The notes beneath the pieces are model-generated. The model saw only the letters and a list, made by a program, of their open reading frames with translations. It was not told the DNA's origin and ran no database searches. Of a DNA stretch of 64,000 nucleotides, positions 18,057 through 27,441 are shown piece by piece (the first letter of the stretch is position 1; the number at the start of each line of letters is the position of its first letter). The stretch comes from DATBGO01 sp963840095. Lineage in GTDB: Bacteria; Actinomycetota; Actinomycetes; Streptosporangiales; Streptosporangiaceae. The stretch spans positions 22,560 through 86,559 of the forward strand of contig CAWIXN010000009.1 in the NCBI GenBank assembly GCA_963840095.1, read 5' to 3'. Both the position numbers and the translations under genes were made by a program.

Positions 18057-19331
18057 ATGGCACGCATGGGCGATGGTGGTGACCTGCTGAAGTGCTCGTT
18101 CTGTGGTAAGAGCCAAAAGCAAGTCAAGAAGCTAATCGCTGGCCCCAGCGTGTACATCTGCGACGAATGCATTGATCTGTGTAACGAGATCATCGAGGAA
18201 GAGCTGGCCGAGCCGGCCGAGCTGAAGTGGGACAGCCTGCCCAAGCCGCGCGAGATCTACGAGTTCCTCGACTCGTACGTGATCGGCCAGGAGAAGGCAA
18301 AGAAAGGCCTGTCGGTCGCGGTCTACAACCACTACAAGCGGGTCCAGTCCGGCGGCGAGCGGGCCGGAGAGGACGGGGTCGAGCTGGCCAAGTCCAACAT
18401 CCTGCTGCTCGGGCCGACCGGCTCAGGCAAGACCCTGCTCGCGCAGACTCTCGCCCGGCTGCTGAACGTCCCGTTCGCGATCGCTGACGCCACCGCGCTG
18501 ACCGAGGCCGGGTACGTCGGTGAGGATGTCGAGAACATCCTGCTCAAGCTCATCCAGGCGGCCGACTACGACGTCAAGAAGGCCGAGACCGGCATCATCT
18601 ACATCGATGAGATCGACAAGATCGCCCGCAAGAGCGAGAACCCGTCGATCACCCGCGACGTTTCGGGCGAGGGCGTCCAGCAGGCGCTGCTGAAGATCCT
18701 GGAGGGCACCACGGCATCGGTGCCTCCGCAGGGCGGCCGCAAGCACCCGCACCAGGAGTTCATCCAGATCGACACCACCAATGTGCTGTTCATCTGCGGT
18801 GGTGCCTTCGCCGGGCTTGAGAAGATCATCGAGCACCGGGTCGGCCGCAGCGGGATGGGCTTCGGCGCGGTGCTCCGGGTCAAGACCGACCGGGTGACAT
18901 CCGACGCGTTCGCCGACGTCATGCCGGAGGACCTGCTCAAGTTCGGGATGATCCCGGAGTTCGTCGGCAGGCTCCCGGTCATCACCAGCGTGCACAACCT
19001 CGACCGCGAGGCGCTGATCAGGATCCTCACCGAGCCGCGCAACGCGCTGGTCCGCCAGTACCGCAGGCTGTTCGAGCTGGACGGCGTGGACCTCGAGTTC
19101 ACCGACGACGCGCTGGAAGCCGTCGCCGACCAGGCGATCCTGCGCGGCACCGGGGCGCGCGGGCTGCGCGCGATCCTCGAAGAGGTCCTGCTGTCGGTGA
19201 TGTACGAGGTCCCGAGCCGCAAGGACGTGGAGCGGGTCGTGATCACCGCGGAGTCGGTGCTCGAGAACGTGAACCCGACCCTGGTGCCCCGCGACGTGGC
19301 CCGGCGGACGCCGCGGGAGAAGTCCGCCTGA
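18057..19331 (+). CDS. clpX: ATP-dependent Clp protease ATP-binding subunit ClpX
   Basis: A 424-residue protein with AAGGAG seven bases before the ATG. The N-terminal zinc-binding domain has Cys13, Cys16, Cys35 and Cys38 (CSFCGKSQK; YICDECIDLC). The AAA+ module carries Walker A GPTGSGKT at about residues 119-126, Walker B IIYIDEIDKIAR and the sensor region GTGARGLRAILEE. ClpX recognises tagged substrates, unfolds them and threads them into ClpP. It is separated from clpP2 by 174 bp, which contain a possible -10 and leader, so it may have its own promoter. Its 3' end is followed by a short direct repeat. Confidence 0.97.
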   Translation: MARMGDGGDLLKCSFCGKSQKQVKKLIAGPSVYICDECIDLCNEIIEEELAEPAELKWDSLPKPREIYEFLDSYVIGQEKAKKGLSVAVYNHYKRVQSGGERAGEDGVELAKSNILLLGPTGSGKTLLAQTLARLLNVPFAIADATALTEAGYVGEDVENILLKLIQAADYDVKKAETGIIYIDEIDKIARKSENPSITRDVSGEGVQQALLKILEGTTASVPPQGGRKHPHQEFIQIDTTNVLFICGGAFAGLEKIIEHRVGRSGMGFGAVLRVKTDRVTSDAFADVMPEDLLKFGMIPEFVGRLPVITSVHNLDREALIRILTEPRNALVRQYRRLFELDGVDLEFTDDALEAVADQAILRGTGARGLRAILEEVLLSVMYEVPSRKDVERVVITAESVLENVNPTLVPRDVARRTPREKSA

Positions 19332-19352
19332 CGGCGCGGGAGAAGTCCGCCT
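19313..19352. repeat. 17-bp direct repeat across the clpX stop codon
   Basis: GCGGGAGAAGTCCGCCT occurs at 19313-19329 and 19336-19352. The first copy encodes the last residues of ClpX (REKSA), and the TGA follows immediately. Confidence 0.75.
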
Positions 19353-19364
19353 CACATCGCGGGG

Positions 19365-20069
19365 TCAGTCCACTAGCTGGCCGTCCCGCAGGGTGAGGAT
19401 GCGGTCGGCCAGGTTCATCAAGAGCGGATCGTGGGTCGCGACGATAGCGGTGATGCCCTCGTCGTGCACGATGCTGCGGATCAGCCGCATGATCTGCCCG
19501 GCCGTCTCGGAATCCAGCTGGCCGGTGGGCTCGTCGGCCAGCAGCAGCTGCGGGCTGTTGGCCAGGGCCCGGGCAATCGCGACGCGCTGCTGCTCTCCCC
19601 CGGACAGCTCGTAGGGGCGCTGGTCGACGTGCTCGGCCAGGCCCACCAGCCCCAGCAGCGCCCGGGCGCGCTCTTCCCTGACCCGCGGGTCGGTCCTGAC
19701 CAGGCGCATCGGAAGTCCCACGTTCTCGGCTGCGGACAAGATCGGGATCAGGCCGAAGGACTGGAAGATGAACGCCACCGTCTCGCGCAGCATGGCCGCG
19801 TGCTGGTCCCCGCTCATCGCCGTGACGTCCCGGCCCGCCACCTCGACCTGCCCGCTGCTCGGCCGGTCCAGCCCGCCGATGATGGCCAGCAGAGTGCTCT
19901 TGCCCGAACCGGACTTGCCGCGCAGGGCGACCAGCTCGCCGCGGTTGACGGTCAGCGACACCCCGCGCAGGGCATGTACCGTGGTGCGCCCGGAGCCGAA
20001 GTCGCGGATCACGTCGCGCACCCGGGCGATGGCCGTGGCGGGCCCGGCGTCGGCCCCGACCGCTGTCAT
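19365..20069 (-). CDS. ABC transporter ATP-binding protein (MacB/LolD-like)
   Basis: A 234-residue single nucleotide-binding domain. Walker A is GKSGSGKST at residues 51-59, the Q-loop is FIFQSFGLIPILS, the signature is LSGGEQQRVAIARAL and Walker B is LLLADEPTGQLD, ending with the His-loop IVATHD. These features match ATPases that power FtsX-like (MacB-type) mechanotransmission permeases. It is the last gene of a four-gene minus-strand unit and overlaps the upstream ATPase by 4 bp. It ends 33 bp from clpX, with which it converges. The substrate cannot be inferred. Confidence 0.92.
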   Translation of the reverse strand: MTAVGADAGPATAIARVRDVIRDFGSGRTTVHALRGVSLTVNRGELVALRGKSGSGKSTLLAIIGGLDRPSSGQVEVAGRDVTAMSGDQHAAMLRETVAFIFQSFGLIPILSAAENVGLPMRLVRTDPRVREERARALLGLVGLAEHVDQRPYELSGGEQQRVAIARALANSPQLLLADEPTGQLDSETAGQIMRLIRSIVHDEGITAIVATHDPLLMNLADRILTLRDGQLVD

Positions 20070-21061
20070 GCGTCCTCCGGCCCGGCGTCGCGCGTGGCAT
20101 CAGGCCACACGCCCACATGGTCGGGCTCCAGGGCCACGAGCACCCGGTCCTTCATGCCCAGGGTGTCGATGAAATCACGGGGTATCTGCAGCCGACCGGC
20201 CCGGTCGAGCACCGAGTACTCCTGCGCGACATCCGCCGCCTTTCCGTGCTCATCGGTGGTCGTCCGCCGCAGCACCTCGGAGCTGATCTGGCCGTCCCTG
20301 ATCGCGACGGTCCTTCTCACCTGATCGGAGACCTGATGATCATGGGTAACCACCAGGACCGTCACCCCGAGCTCTGAGTTGGCGGCGCGCAGGGCGGCGA
20401 ACACCTCATCGGAGGTCACCGTATCGAGCTCGCCGGTCGGCTCGTCCGCCAGCAGCACGGTGGGCCGGTTGGCCAGCGCGACGGCGATCGCCACCCGCTG
20501 CTGCTCTCCGCCGGACATCTCGGCGGGCATCCGGTCGCGGCAGTAATCAACGCCGAGGATCTCCAGCAGCTCGCTGGTCCTGCTGCCGCGCTGGCGGCGG
20601 CGCTGTCCGGCCAGGCTCATCGGCAGCGCGACGTTCTCCGCGGCGGTCAGGTGCGAGAACAGGTTCCGGCTGGTCTGCTGCCAGAGGAATCCGACCGTGC
20701 AGCGCCGGTAGGCCAGCCGCTCGCGGGCGCCCATGGTCAGCAGGTCGTGACCGGCCACCCGGGCCTGCCCCGCCGTCGGGGTGTCCAGGCCGGCCAGGAT
20801 GTTCAGCAGGGTGGACTTCCCGCTGCCGGACGCGCCGACCAGCGCGGTCAGCTCACCGCGCTCGACCAGCAGGTCCAGGCCCTGCAGCGCCTGGACCTCG
20901 AGGCCGGCGGTCGAATAGATGCGGACCAGCCGGTCGCAGGCGATCACGGCGTCCTCGCCGAAGGCCGGGCGCCTCACGGCACTTCCGTGTTCGCCGGTCA
21001 GCTGGCCGCCGGTGGTCAGCTGATCGATGGATGTGCGCTGCACGGCATCACCCGCCTTCAT
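20066..21061 (-). CDS. ABC transporter ATP-binding protein with C-terminal AbrB-like domain
   Basis: A 331-residue protein. Residues about 40-265 are a nucleotide-binding domain: Walker A GASGSGKST, signature MSGGEQQRVAIAVAL, Walker B LLADEPTGELD and switch VTHDHQ. The last 50 or so residues (YSVLDRAGRLQIPRDFIDTL; DRVLVALEPDHVGVWPD) look like a SpoVT/AbrB swapped-hairpin domain fused to the ATPase, which is uncommon. It overlaps the permease gene upstream by 14 bp and the downstream ATPase by 4 bp, so translation is coupled. It probably pairs with one of the two large permeases for membrane-lipid or protein export, or for signalling. Confidence 0.88.
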   Translation of the reverse strand: MKAGDAVQRTSIDQLTTGGQLTGEHGSAVRRPAFGEDAVIACDRLVRIYSTAGLEVQALQGLDLLVERGELTALVGASGSGKSTLLNILAGLDTPTAGQARVAGHDLLTMGARERLAYRRCTVGFLWQQTSRNLFSHLTAAENVALPMSLAGQRRRQRGSRTSELLEILGVDYCRDRMPAEMSGGEQQRVAIAVALANRPTVLLADEPTGELDTVTSDEVFAALRAANSELGVTVLVVTHDHQVSDQVRRTVAIRDGQISSEVLRRTTTDEHGKAADVAQEYSVLDRAGRLQIPRDFIDTLGMKDRVLVALEPDHVGVWPDATRDAGPEDA

Positions 21062-23918
21062 CCAGCCGCAGCACGCCGGTCCTGGTGCGGCTGCGGGTAA
21101 AGATGGCCTGGCCCGCGGTGATCGCGGTGACTATCAGCACCAGCCCGACGACCGGCAAGATCAGCGCCAGCAGATCCGGTCGCACGGCCACCGAGGCAGT
21201 CGATCCGGTCAGAGCGGACAGATCAAGCGCCGGGCCGACCAGCCGGCCGAGTACCGAGCCGGCCAGCTCGGCGCCCACGACTGCGATCAGCAGCAGCGGC
21301 AGCGCATCAAGGAGCGCCAGGCGGCGGGCCTGACGCTCGGTCATCCCGAGCGCGGTGAGCCACGCGGCGATCCGGGTCCGGTCCCGGCCACTCAGCAGCA
21401 GGCCGAGCAGCACGGCGGCCAGGCTGCATGCCACTCCGGCCGCCACGCTCAGCTCGAACAGCAGGCTCGATCCCCGCACCGACGGAGAGCCCGCCGTAGC
21501 CTGCAGCACCGCGGAGCGGGTGGTGAGCAGGAAGCCGGGCAGGTTCCGCACCAGGGTGTCGTGCAGCGCAGGCACGTCCAGGCTGGCTCCGGCCACCAGC
21601 ACGGTGTTCGGCGCGGTACTGCCCCGGATCCGGCTCGCCGCCCAGGCCGGGAGGATGAGGAAGGCGCCGTCGGCGGGCAGGGCCGGGGTGCTGGCGGCCG
21701 TCGCGGCCACGTGAATGGTCACCTGACTGCTGTCAAAGGCGAGCTGGTTCGCTCCGGCCCGGAAGGCGGCCGCGATCTGGGGAGAGGCGATGACCGGAAT
21801 GGCTCCTCGTGGCCCGGGCCTGGCCAGCAGCCCGGCCGGGAAGGCCGGCCACGGCGTGTGCGCGACCAGCGCGGCGTAGGAGGCCGGGTTGGCGACGAGC
21901 ACGCCGGTCGATATCGCGCCCCCGATCCCCACGAGCAGGTTGCCTGCCAGCGGCGACCCGGCCGCGACCAGGTAGACAGCCGAGCTGGCCTGGACGCCGG
22001 GGACCGCGGCGATCGCGCGCTGCGCCTGCGGGCCGACCGACGGCTGGAGCCCGGTGCGGCCGACCACGGCGTCGGCTCCAACTTGCTGCCACGAGGCTGC
22101 GATCTGGCCACGGCTGACCGCGGCCCGGATCGTGCCGCCGAGCGCGATGACGGCCAGCGCCACGACCAGGGCGAGCGCGGGCAGCAGCGTGCCGGACCTG
22201 GCTCGCGCAGCCCTCGCGATCCCGAGGTAGCCGACGGCTCCCCGGCGCGCCGCGGTCAGCCGGAGCAGCGCCCGCATGGGCAGCGGGTAGACCCACGCGG
22301 CGATGAGGCCCGCCGCGAGGGCGATCAGGACCGGCGCCGAGCTGACGTAAGGGTCCACGCCGGCTCCTGGTGAGAGGCCGCGGGTTTCCAGCGCGACCAC
22401 CCCGCCGGCGATGGCGACGATCACGGCCGCCTCGGCCACCCATCGGCGTACCGAGCGGCGGCGGACGACCAGGTCGGCGCGGTCGGCGCGGGCCAGCGAC
22501 CGCGGCCCGCGATGCTCCCAGCCGACCAGCAGCGCGGGGGCGGCCAGCGTGGTGGCCGCCACGACGGCCAGCAGCGGCCACTGGGTGGTGTTGCCGCCGC
22601 CGGGTATCAGCGCCACCGCGAGCAGCGCGCCAGCGGCCAGGGCCGGTCCGGCCACGCCCGCGCTGCGGGCCGCGGTCCGGGCCATCACCTGGACGGTACT
22701 GCCGCCCCTGGCCCTGACCAGAGCAATTTCGCCGCGCTGGGCGGCCGCCACGACCAGGGCGCTGACCAGCAGCAGGATCAGGGCCACGGCGAACAGGCCC
22801 ACGGTGAGCAGCGAGTCGGTCGCGCCCACCGCGGTCTGGATGGCTTCGAAACCGGTGAGGATCCCGACCCCGTAGGCCGTGAAGGTCGGCGCACTCAGGC
22901 TGGCGGGCAGCCCGGCGACGATGAGCCCGGGTCCGCCCAGGGTGTTCGCCAGGGTGGTCATCGCCCCGATCACGCCGGGCACCTGCGCCATGGTCAGGCC
23001 GCTGGTCACGAGCGGAAAATCCCAGAAGGCCGCTGCGGTGGACTGGGCCCAGGCGGTCTCGGCGGCGGGCAGCTCAGCCGGCCCGATGAGGGCGCCGCCG
23101 GCCCAGATGTCCTCACCGCCACGCTTGCCGCTCTCGACGGTCGGTGCCGCCAGCGGCGGATCGACGGTCCAGAACGCGGCCGACGGGTCGGTCGGGCGGA
23201 CCACCCCGGTCACCCGCAGCGCCACGGACGGGGCGCTGGCCGCCAGCGCCGGGTTGCGACCGAGGCTGACCACCGTCCCCGGGCGCAGCCCGAGCGTGGC
23301 GGCGGTCGCGGCGGTCACCGCGGCCTGCAGGGTCACGACGGTCTGGCTGCCGTGCCCGGCGGTCGTCGCGGCCTGCGGATAGGACCCGGCCACCAGCCGG
23401 GTGTTGCGGGCCAGCCCGCTCCGGTAGGCGACTTCGAGCGTGGGCGGGCCGCCGAGGATGGCCTTCGGCGCCGGGTTCTGGACTTCCTGGAAGGGCATGG
23501 TCAGGCCGGCCCAGCGGCCGTCCGGGGGAGCGTCGAGCCGGCCGCCGATCGGGCTGCCGATGGCGGCGGTCACGGCCTGCATCTGCCCGGCGGTGAGCTG
23601 GTCACCGGGAGTGGTTCCCTCGAGCGGGAAGCTGGCGCTCGCGGTGATGCTGAACTGCCCGGCGGACCGCAGCGTCTGCGCCAGCGCGCCGTTACGCAGC
23701 GCCGTGAACTCGCGCGGGCCCGCTACCGCGATGAACGCTCCGAGCAGTGCGATCAGCGCCAGCGCCCAGGCGGCCCCCGGGCCCGCCTGGCCGGTCGCCA
23801 GCCGGCGCAGCCGGCTGCCGAAGGGCAGGCCCGCCGCGGCGGCGTGCCCGGTCCGGGCCGCAGGCGCGGCGGCCCCGGCCCCGGCCCCGGCCCCGGCCCG
23901 GCGGGCGCGATGGGTCAT
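21048..23918 (-). CDS. FtsX-like ABC transporter permease
   Basis: A 956-residue protein starting at the ATG at 23918, which overlaps the stop of the upstream permease (ATGA). The frame is open further upstream to 24446, but that stretch lies inside the upstream gene. After a Gly/Ala-rich N-terminus comes TM1 (AAWALALIALLGAFIAVAG), then a large extracytoplasmic domain. A helix cluster at about 380-580 follows (DSLLTVGLFAVALILLLVSAL; LLAVVAATTLAAPALLVGW), then a second extracytoplasmic domain and C-terminal helices (LSVAAGVACSLAAVLLGLLLS; LLALILPVVGLVLIVTAI). Two FtsX-type halves fit a MacB-like mechanotransmission transporter. Confidence 0.82.
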   Translation of the reverse strand: MTHRARRAGAGAGAGAAAPAARTGHAAAAGLPFGSRLRRLATGQAGPGAAWALALIALLGAFIAVAGPREFTALRNGALAQTLRSAGQFSITASASFPLEGTTPGDQLTAGQMQAVTAAIGSPIGGRLDAPPDGRWAGLTMPFQEVQNPAPKAILGGPPTLEVAYRSGLARNTRLVAGSYPQAATTAGHGSQTVVTLQAAVTAATAATLGLRPGTVVSLGRNPALAASAPSVALRVTGVVRPTDPSAAFWTVDPPLAAPTVESGKRGGEDIWAGGALIGPAELPAAETAWAQSTAAAFWDFPLVTSGLTMAQVPGVIGAMTTLANTLGGPGLIVAGLPASLSAPTFTAYGVGILTGFEAIQTAVGATDSLLTVGLFAVALILLLVSALVVAAAQRGEIALVRARGGSTVQVMARTAARSAGVAGPALAAGALLAVALIPGGGNTTQWPLLAVVAATTLAAPALLVGWEHRGPRSLARADRADLVVRRRSVRRWVAEAAVIVAIAGGVVALETRGLSPGAGVDPYVSSAPVLIALAAGLIAAWVYPLPMRALLRLTAARRGAVGYLGIARAARARSGTLLPALALVVALAVIALGGTIRAAVSRGQIAASWQQVGADAVVGRTGLQPSVGPQAQRAIAAVPGVQASSAVYLVAAGSPLAGNLLVGIGGAISTGVLVANPASYAALVAHTPWPAFPAGLLARPGPRGAIPVIASPQIAAAFRAGANQLAFDSSQVTIHVAATAASTPALPADGAFLILPAWAASRIRGSTAPNTVLVAGASLDVPALHDTLVRNLPGFLLTTRSAVLQATAGSPSVRGSSLLFELSVAAGVACSLAAVLLGLLLSGRDRTRIAAWLTALGMTERQARRLALLDALPLLLIAVVGAELAGSVLGRLVGPALDLSALTGSTASVAVRPDLLALILPVVGLVLIVTAITAGQAIFTRSRTRTGVLRLDEGG

Positions 23919-26900
23919 GTCTGCGCCTCCAGCCGGGTGCGGGCGGCCAGGCTGGATCGCGTGCCGGTCCCGAACGCGGCGATCAGCACCGGCACGCCGG
24001 CGACGGCCAGGGCCAGAACGGCGGGCAGCGCCAGCGGCACCAGCACGAGCACCGGCGGCTGCGGGTGCGCGCCGGCCGAGGTGAGCGTCACCGCCGGGAC
24101 GATGAGCCTGGCCAGCAGGCCGCCGAGCAGCAGCCCGGCGGCAGCGGCCGGCACCGCGAGCGCGGCCTGCTCCAGGCACAGCAGCCTGGTGAGCTGGCGG
24201 CGGGTGGCACCGAGCGCGGCGAGCAGCGCGACGTCGCGGGCCCGGTCCCGGGCGGTGGCCGCGCTGACCAGGAATCCGGCGGCGGCCAGGACCACGGCGG
24301 CCGCGGCGATGGCCAGCATGGCCAGCTGGGGCGCCGCCGCCAGCGGATTGGCCAGCAGGGCGGCGGCCAGGGTGGCGCGATCGGTGAGCGCGGTGCCGGC
24401 CGGCAGCCCGGCCAGGCTCGGCCGACCGTCGGTGCGCAGCCACCACTCGGTCACCTGCTGCGGCTGCGCGCCCGCCGCGGCCAGCGCCTGCTGGAGCACG
24501 GACTGGTCGACGACCAGACCGCCGCCCGGGCCGGTGATAGTCGGGAAGCCCGCGATCGTGCGCACGATCTTGAGGGTGAGGTTCGCGCCGCCCACACCGA
24601 CCTGGACGTTATCCCCGAGCGCGGCACCTGAGGCGGTGAGGTAGGCGCGGGTGGCGGCGGCGGCCAGCGGGCCTGCGCCGGTCCCTTCGTTGACCGTGAA
24701 GGAGCCGGGGACCGTCGTGTACGGGCCGCACGGGAGCGCCTGCGGCCCGCAGACCTCAGTCTGCGGGCCCCGGGCCGACCCGGGCGCGAAGCGCACCGTC
24801 AGGCTGGCTCCGCGCGCTTTCACCGCCAGGACGGCCGGCTCGGTATCGATGATGCCAGATCCCGCGACGGCCGCGGAGCGCGTCGGCCCGGCTGGCACCG
24901 CCGCGCCGAACGGCAGCCCGAAGCTGCCGGTCAGGGCCGCGCCGGCCCGGATCGACTCGATGGTCAGCGTGGCGGCCGGCCCGGGCTGCATCGGCATCTG
25001 ATACTGCATGGCGTAGCCGGTGATGCGCAGCGGGTAGGCGGCGCCGTTGCCCGGCGCGATCACCGCGATCAGCGCGTGGCTCCGGCCGTCGGCGGGCACC
25101 AGACCGGCCTGGACGAGGTAGGAGATCCCGAGCGCGTCCCGTAGCCTCAGGAACAGGACCGCCTGCTCAACGCCGCGTGCGGTCTGCTTCGCGGTGATCA
25201 GCAGCCGGGCCGGGCGGCCGGGAATCGGGGCGCTCGGCGGCACGCCGCGCGGCGCGATGCTGGCCAGCAGGTCCGCGGCCGAGCCGCCGACCAGGTCCGG
25301 CCGGATCGCAGCGACGCCGGCTGCCTGCCGGGCGTCCAGGGCAAGCAAGGTCGCGGAGCCGCCGTTGGCCATGCCGATCTGCGCGCTGACCACCGGCGTG
25401 CTCCCGGTCACCCACGGCGCCCTGGTCAGGCTGCTCACCTGGCCGAGCGCAAGGGGGGCGGCGGGCGGCAGGTCGATCCGCGCGTCGGCCCCGGCGGCGA
25501 AGCCGGCCCGGTCCTGAGCAGAGCGCTGCCAGCTGGACCAGCCGGCTATCGCGATCACGCTGGTCGCCACCGCGAGCACGGCCAGGAGCACCGGCCCGGC
25601 CTGCCGGAGCGGGCGGCGGCTGATCTGCCAGGCGGCCACGGCGGCGGTCAGGTCACGCCCGCGCGCGGCGGCACGGTCGCCCAGCCTGACCACCAGCGGC
25701 AGCACCCGCAGCATCAGCACCGCCCCGGCGGCCAGGGCCAGGACCGGCGCGGCGACCAGGACCGGGTCCACGCCGATGGAGCCGTCCAGGCCGGTCGACA
25801 CGGGTGCGGAATAGCGGGCAAGCTGCCAGCCGGCCAGCACCGCCAGGCCGATGAGCGCGACGTCGGCCCCCGACCGGGTGGCCGAGGCGATGGCCCGCTG
25901 CCGCCCGCGCCCGGCCCGCTCGCGCAGCGGCGAGCCTGCAGCGCGCAGCCAGGTCTGCCCGATGATCAGGCCGCAGCCCGCGGCGGCGGCCCCGGCGGCC
26001 AGCCAGGCGACGGCGGGAAAGGCCACGGGCAGCCGGAGCGCGCTGCGGGCCAGCGGCCCGCGTCTGGCCACCCAGGGCAGCATGATGCCGCCGAGCAGGG
26101 GACCGGCGATGGCCACGGGAATGACGATCAGCGCCGCCTCGGCCAGCCCGGTGCCGGCCAGCTGCCACCTGGCGGCGCCGCGCGAGCGCAGCAGGGCGGC
26201 CTCCGCCTCACGCTGCCTGCTCAGCAGGGCGGTGGCCAGGGCGACGGTGGCGCCGGCGATGACGAGGAAGATGAGGACGCCGATCGCCAGCTGTGACCGG
26301 GTGACCACCAGGGCCGTTTCCAGCCCGCTGAGCAGTGCGGGCAGGCCCGTGGTCACGGTCTCGTTATGCAGCTGCGGTGTCTGGGCCAGGGCGGTCAGCG
26401 CGCCCTGCAGCTGCCCGGCGATCAGTGAAACGTTGCCCGCGTTGATCCGGCTGACGTCCGGCTCGGCTGACCAGCTGGCCGAGTAGACGGGCACGCGCCC
26501 GGCGGTCAGCAGCCCCGGACTAGTCACCAGCGACGGGTAGATCGTGAACCCGCCCGCCTGCTGAGGGCGCCCGGCAGCCGAATCAAGCGACCAGTACGGG
26601 CTGGCCGGGCGCAGCGGGCGGAAGATCCCGGTGATCTTGACCGGCACCGGCGCTGACGAGGTGGCCTCGCGCAGCACGATCGTGGCGCCCACCACCAGGT
26701 GCAGGCTGGCGGCCAGGGATGACGGCGCCGCGACGGGGGCCACCGGGGTGCCCGGAGCCGCTGCCGCCGCGCCGGCGCCGGTCGCCGCCGGCCAGGCTCC
26801 GCTGACCAGCGCGGCGTGCGCCTGCAGGTCCTCCAGCGAGATGACGTGGGTCTCCGCGCTGCGCCCGCCGAGAGCGGCCGGGACATTCAGGTAATCGGTG

Positions 26901-27193
26901 CCGACCGAGCCGAAGATCGTCAGCGGGACGCCGGGCAGCGCGCCGCCCAGCGACACGCGAACCCGGTGATCGGCCTGCGCGGCGGCGGCGGGGGAGCTTA
27001 CCCCCGAGGTGACCATGATGTCGGTGGCCGGGTTGTCGGTGAGCGCGGTCCGCACCGAGTTGCTGGTCACGGTGGCGGAGAACGAGGCCAGCGCGGCCAG
27101 CAGCGCAGCGGAGAGGATGGCCGTGACGACGGCGGCGGTGAGCGCCAGGCGGTGCGGGGTCAGGCGCCGCACGATCGCTGGCGCTCTGCGCAT
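23915..27193 (-). CDS. FtsX-like ABC transporter permease (large)
   Basis: A 1092-residue protein with ATG at 27193. It has TM1 at about residues 13-36 (LALTAAVVTAILSAALLAAL), a large extracytoplasmic region, and a central helix bundle (QLAIGVLIFLVIAGATVALA; AALIVIPVAIAGPLLGGIML; VAFPAVAWLAAGAAAAGC). A second soluble region of about 400 residues follows, then final helices (LAMLAIAAAAVVLAAAGFLVS; LVLVPLALPAVLALAVAGV). It is the first gene of the four-gene unit. Two unequal permeases with two ATPases suggest a heteromeric MacB/FtsX-like exporter. The promoter should lie in 27194-27437, shared with folC. Confidence 0.82.
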   Translation of the reverse strand: MRRAPAIVRRLTPHRLALTAAVVTAILSAALLAALASFSATVTSNSVRTALTDNPATDIMVTSGVSSPAAAAQADHRVRVSLGGALPGVPLTIFGSVGTDYLNVPAALGGRSAETHVISLEDLQAHAALVSGAWPAATGAGAAAAAPGTPVAPVAAPSSLAASLHLVVGATIVLREATSSAPVPVKITGIFRPLRPASPYWSLDSAAGRPQQAGGFTIYPSLVTSPGLLTAGRVPVYSASWSAEPDVSRINAGNVSLIAGQLQGALTALAQTPQLHNETVTTGLPALLSGLETALVVTRSQLAIGVLIFLVIAGATVALATALLSRQREAEAALLRSRGAARWQLAGTGLAEAALIVIPVAIAGPLLGGIMLPWVARRGPLARSALRLPVAFPAVAWLAAGAAAAGCGLIIGQTWLRAAGSPLRERAGRGRQRAIASATRSGADVALIGLAVLAGWQLARYSAPVSTGLDGSIGVDPVLVAAPVLALAAGAVLMLRVLPLVVRLGDRAAARGRDLTAAVAAWQISRRPLRQAGPVLLAVLAVATSVIAIAGWSSWQRSAQDRAGFAAGADARIDLPPAAPLALGQVSSLTRAPWVTGSTPVVSAQIGMANGGSATLLALDARQAAGVAAIRPDLVGGSAADLLASIAPRGVPPSAPIPGRPARLLITAKQTARGVEQAVLFLRLRDALGISYLVQAGLVPADGRSHALIAVIAPGNGAAYPLRITGYAMQYQMPMQPGPAATLTIESIRAGAALTGSFGLPFGAAVPAGPTRSAAVAGSGIIDTEPAVLAVKARGASLTVRFAPGSARGPQTEVCGPQALPCGPYTTVPGSFTVNEGTGAGPLAAAATRAYLTASGAALGDNVQVGVGGANLTLKIVRTIAGFPTITGPGGGLVVDQSVLQQALAAAGAQPQQVTEWWLRTDGRPSLAGLPAGTALTDRATLAAALLANPLAAAPQLAMLAIAAAAVVLAAAGFLVSAATARDRARDVALLAALGATRRQLTRLLCLEQAALAVPAAAAGLLLGGLLARLIVPAVTLTSAGAHPQPPVLVLVPLALPAVLALAVAGVPVLIAAFGTGTRSSLAARTRLEAQT

Positions 27194-27398
27194 AAGTCCA
27201 GATCACCTCGATACAGGTTCCTGACGATGCCGCAGCCAGGCAGAATGGCGGCGGGCCCTTTCACCGTTACATGTCCGGCGGCGTAGATCCACAGCCGAGA
27301 CCAGTTAGTGACGCAGTAGAGACTGACCCGTCGCACACGTCGCCGCGCTGGCCGCCGCTGAGCCGGACGCTGTTCGCAGGTCACCGGCCCGCGGCCAG

Positions 27399-27404
27399 TA
27401 GGCT
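27399..27404 (+). promoter_or_regulatory. -10 element TAGGCT ahead of folC
   Basis: TAGGCT at 27399-27404 places a start site at about 27411-27412, exactly at the ATG of a 9-codon ORF. The same hexamer occurs at the same distance from the radical SAM gene at 40859. No convincing -35 is visible. Confidence 0.45.
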
Positions 27405-27411
27405 GCACAGG

Positions 27412-27441
27412 ATGACTGCCACCACCGGGGCCACGCGATGA
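27412..27441 (+). CDS. possible 9-residue leader peptide coupled to folC
   Basis: This ORF encodes MTATTGATR and ends in TGA at 27439-27441, overlapping the folC ATG (27438) by ATGA. If the -10 at 27399 is used, the mRNA would start at or beside this ATG, making it a leaderless mini-ORF that delivers ribosomes to folC. This is inference from position only. Confidence 0.3.
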   Translation: MTATTGATR

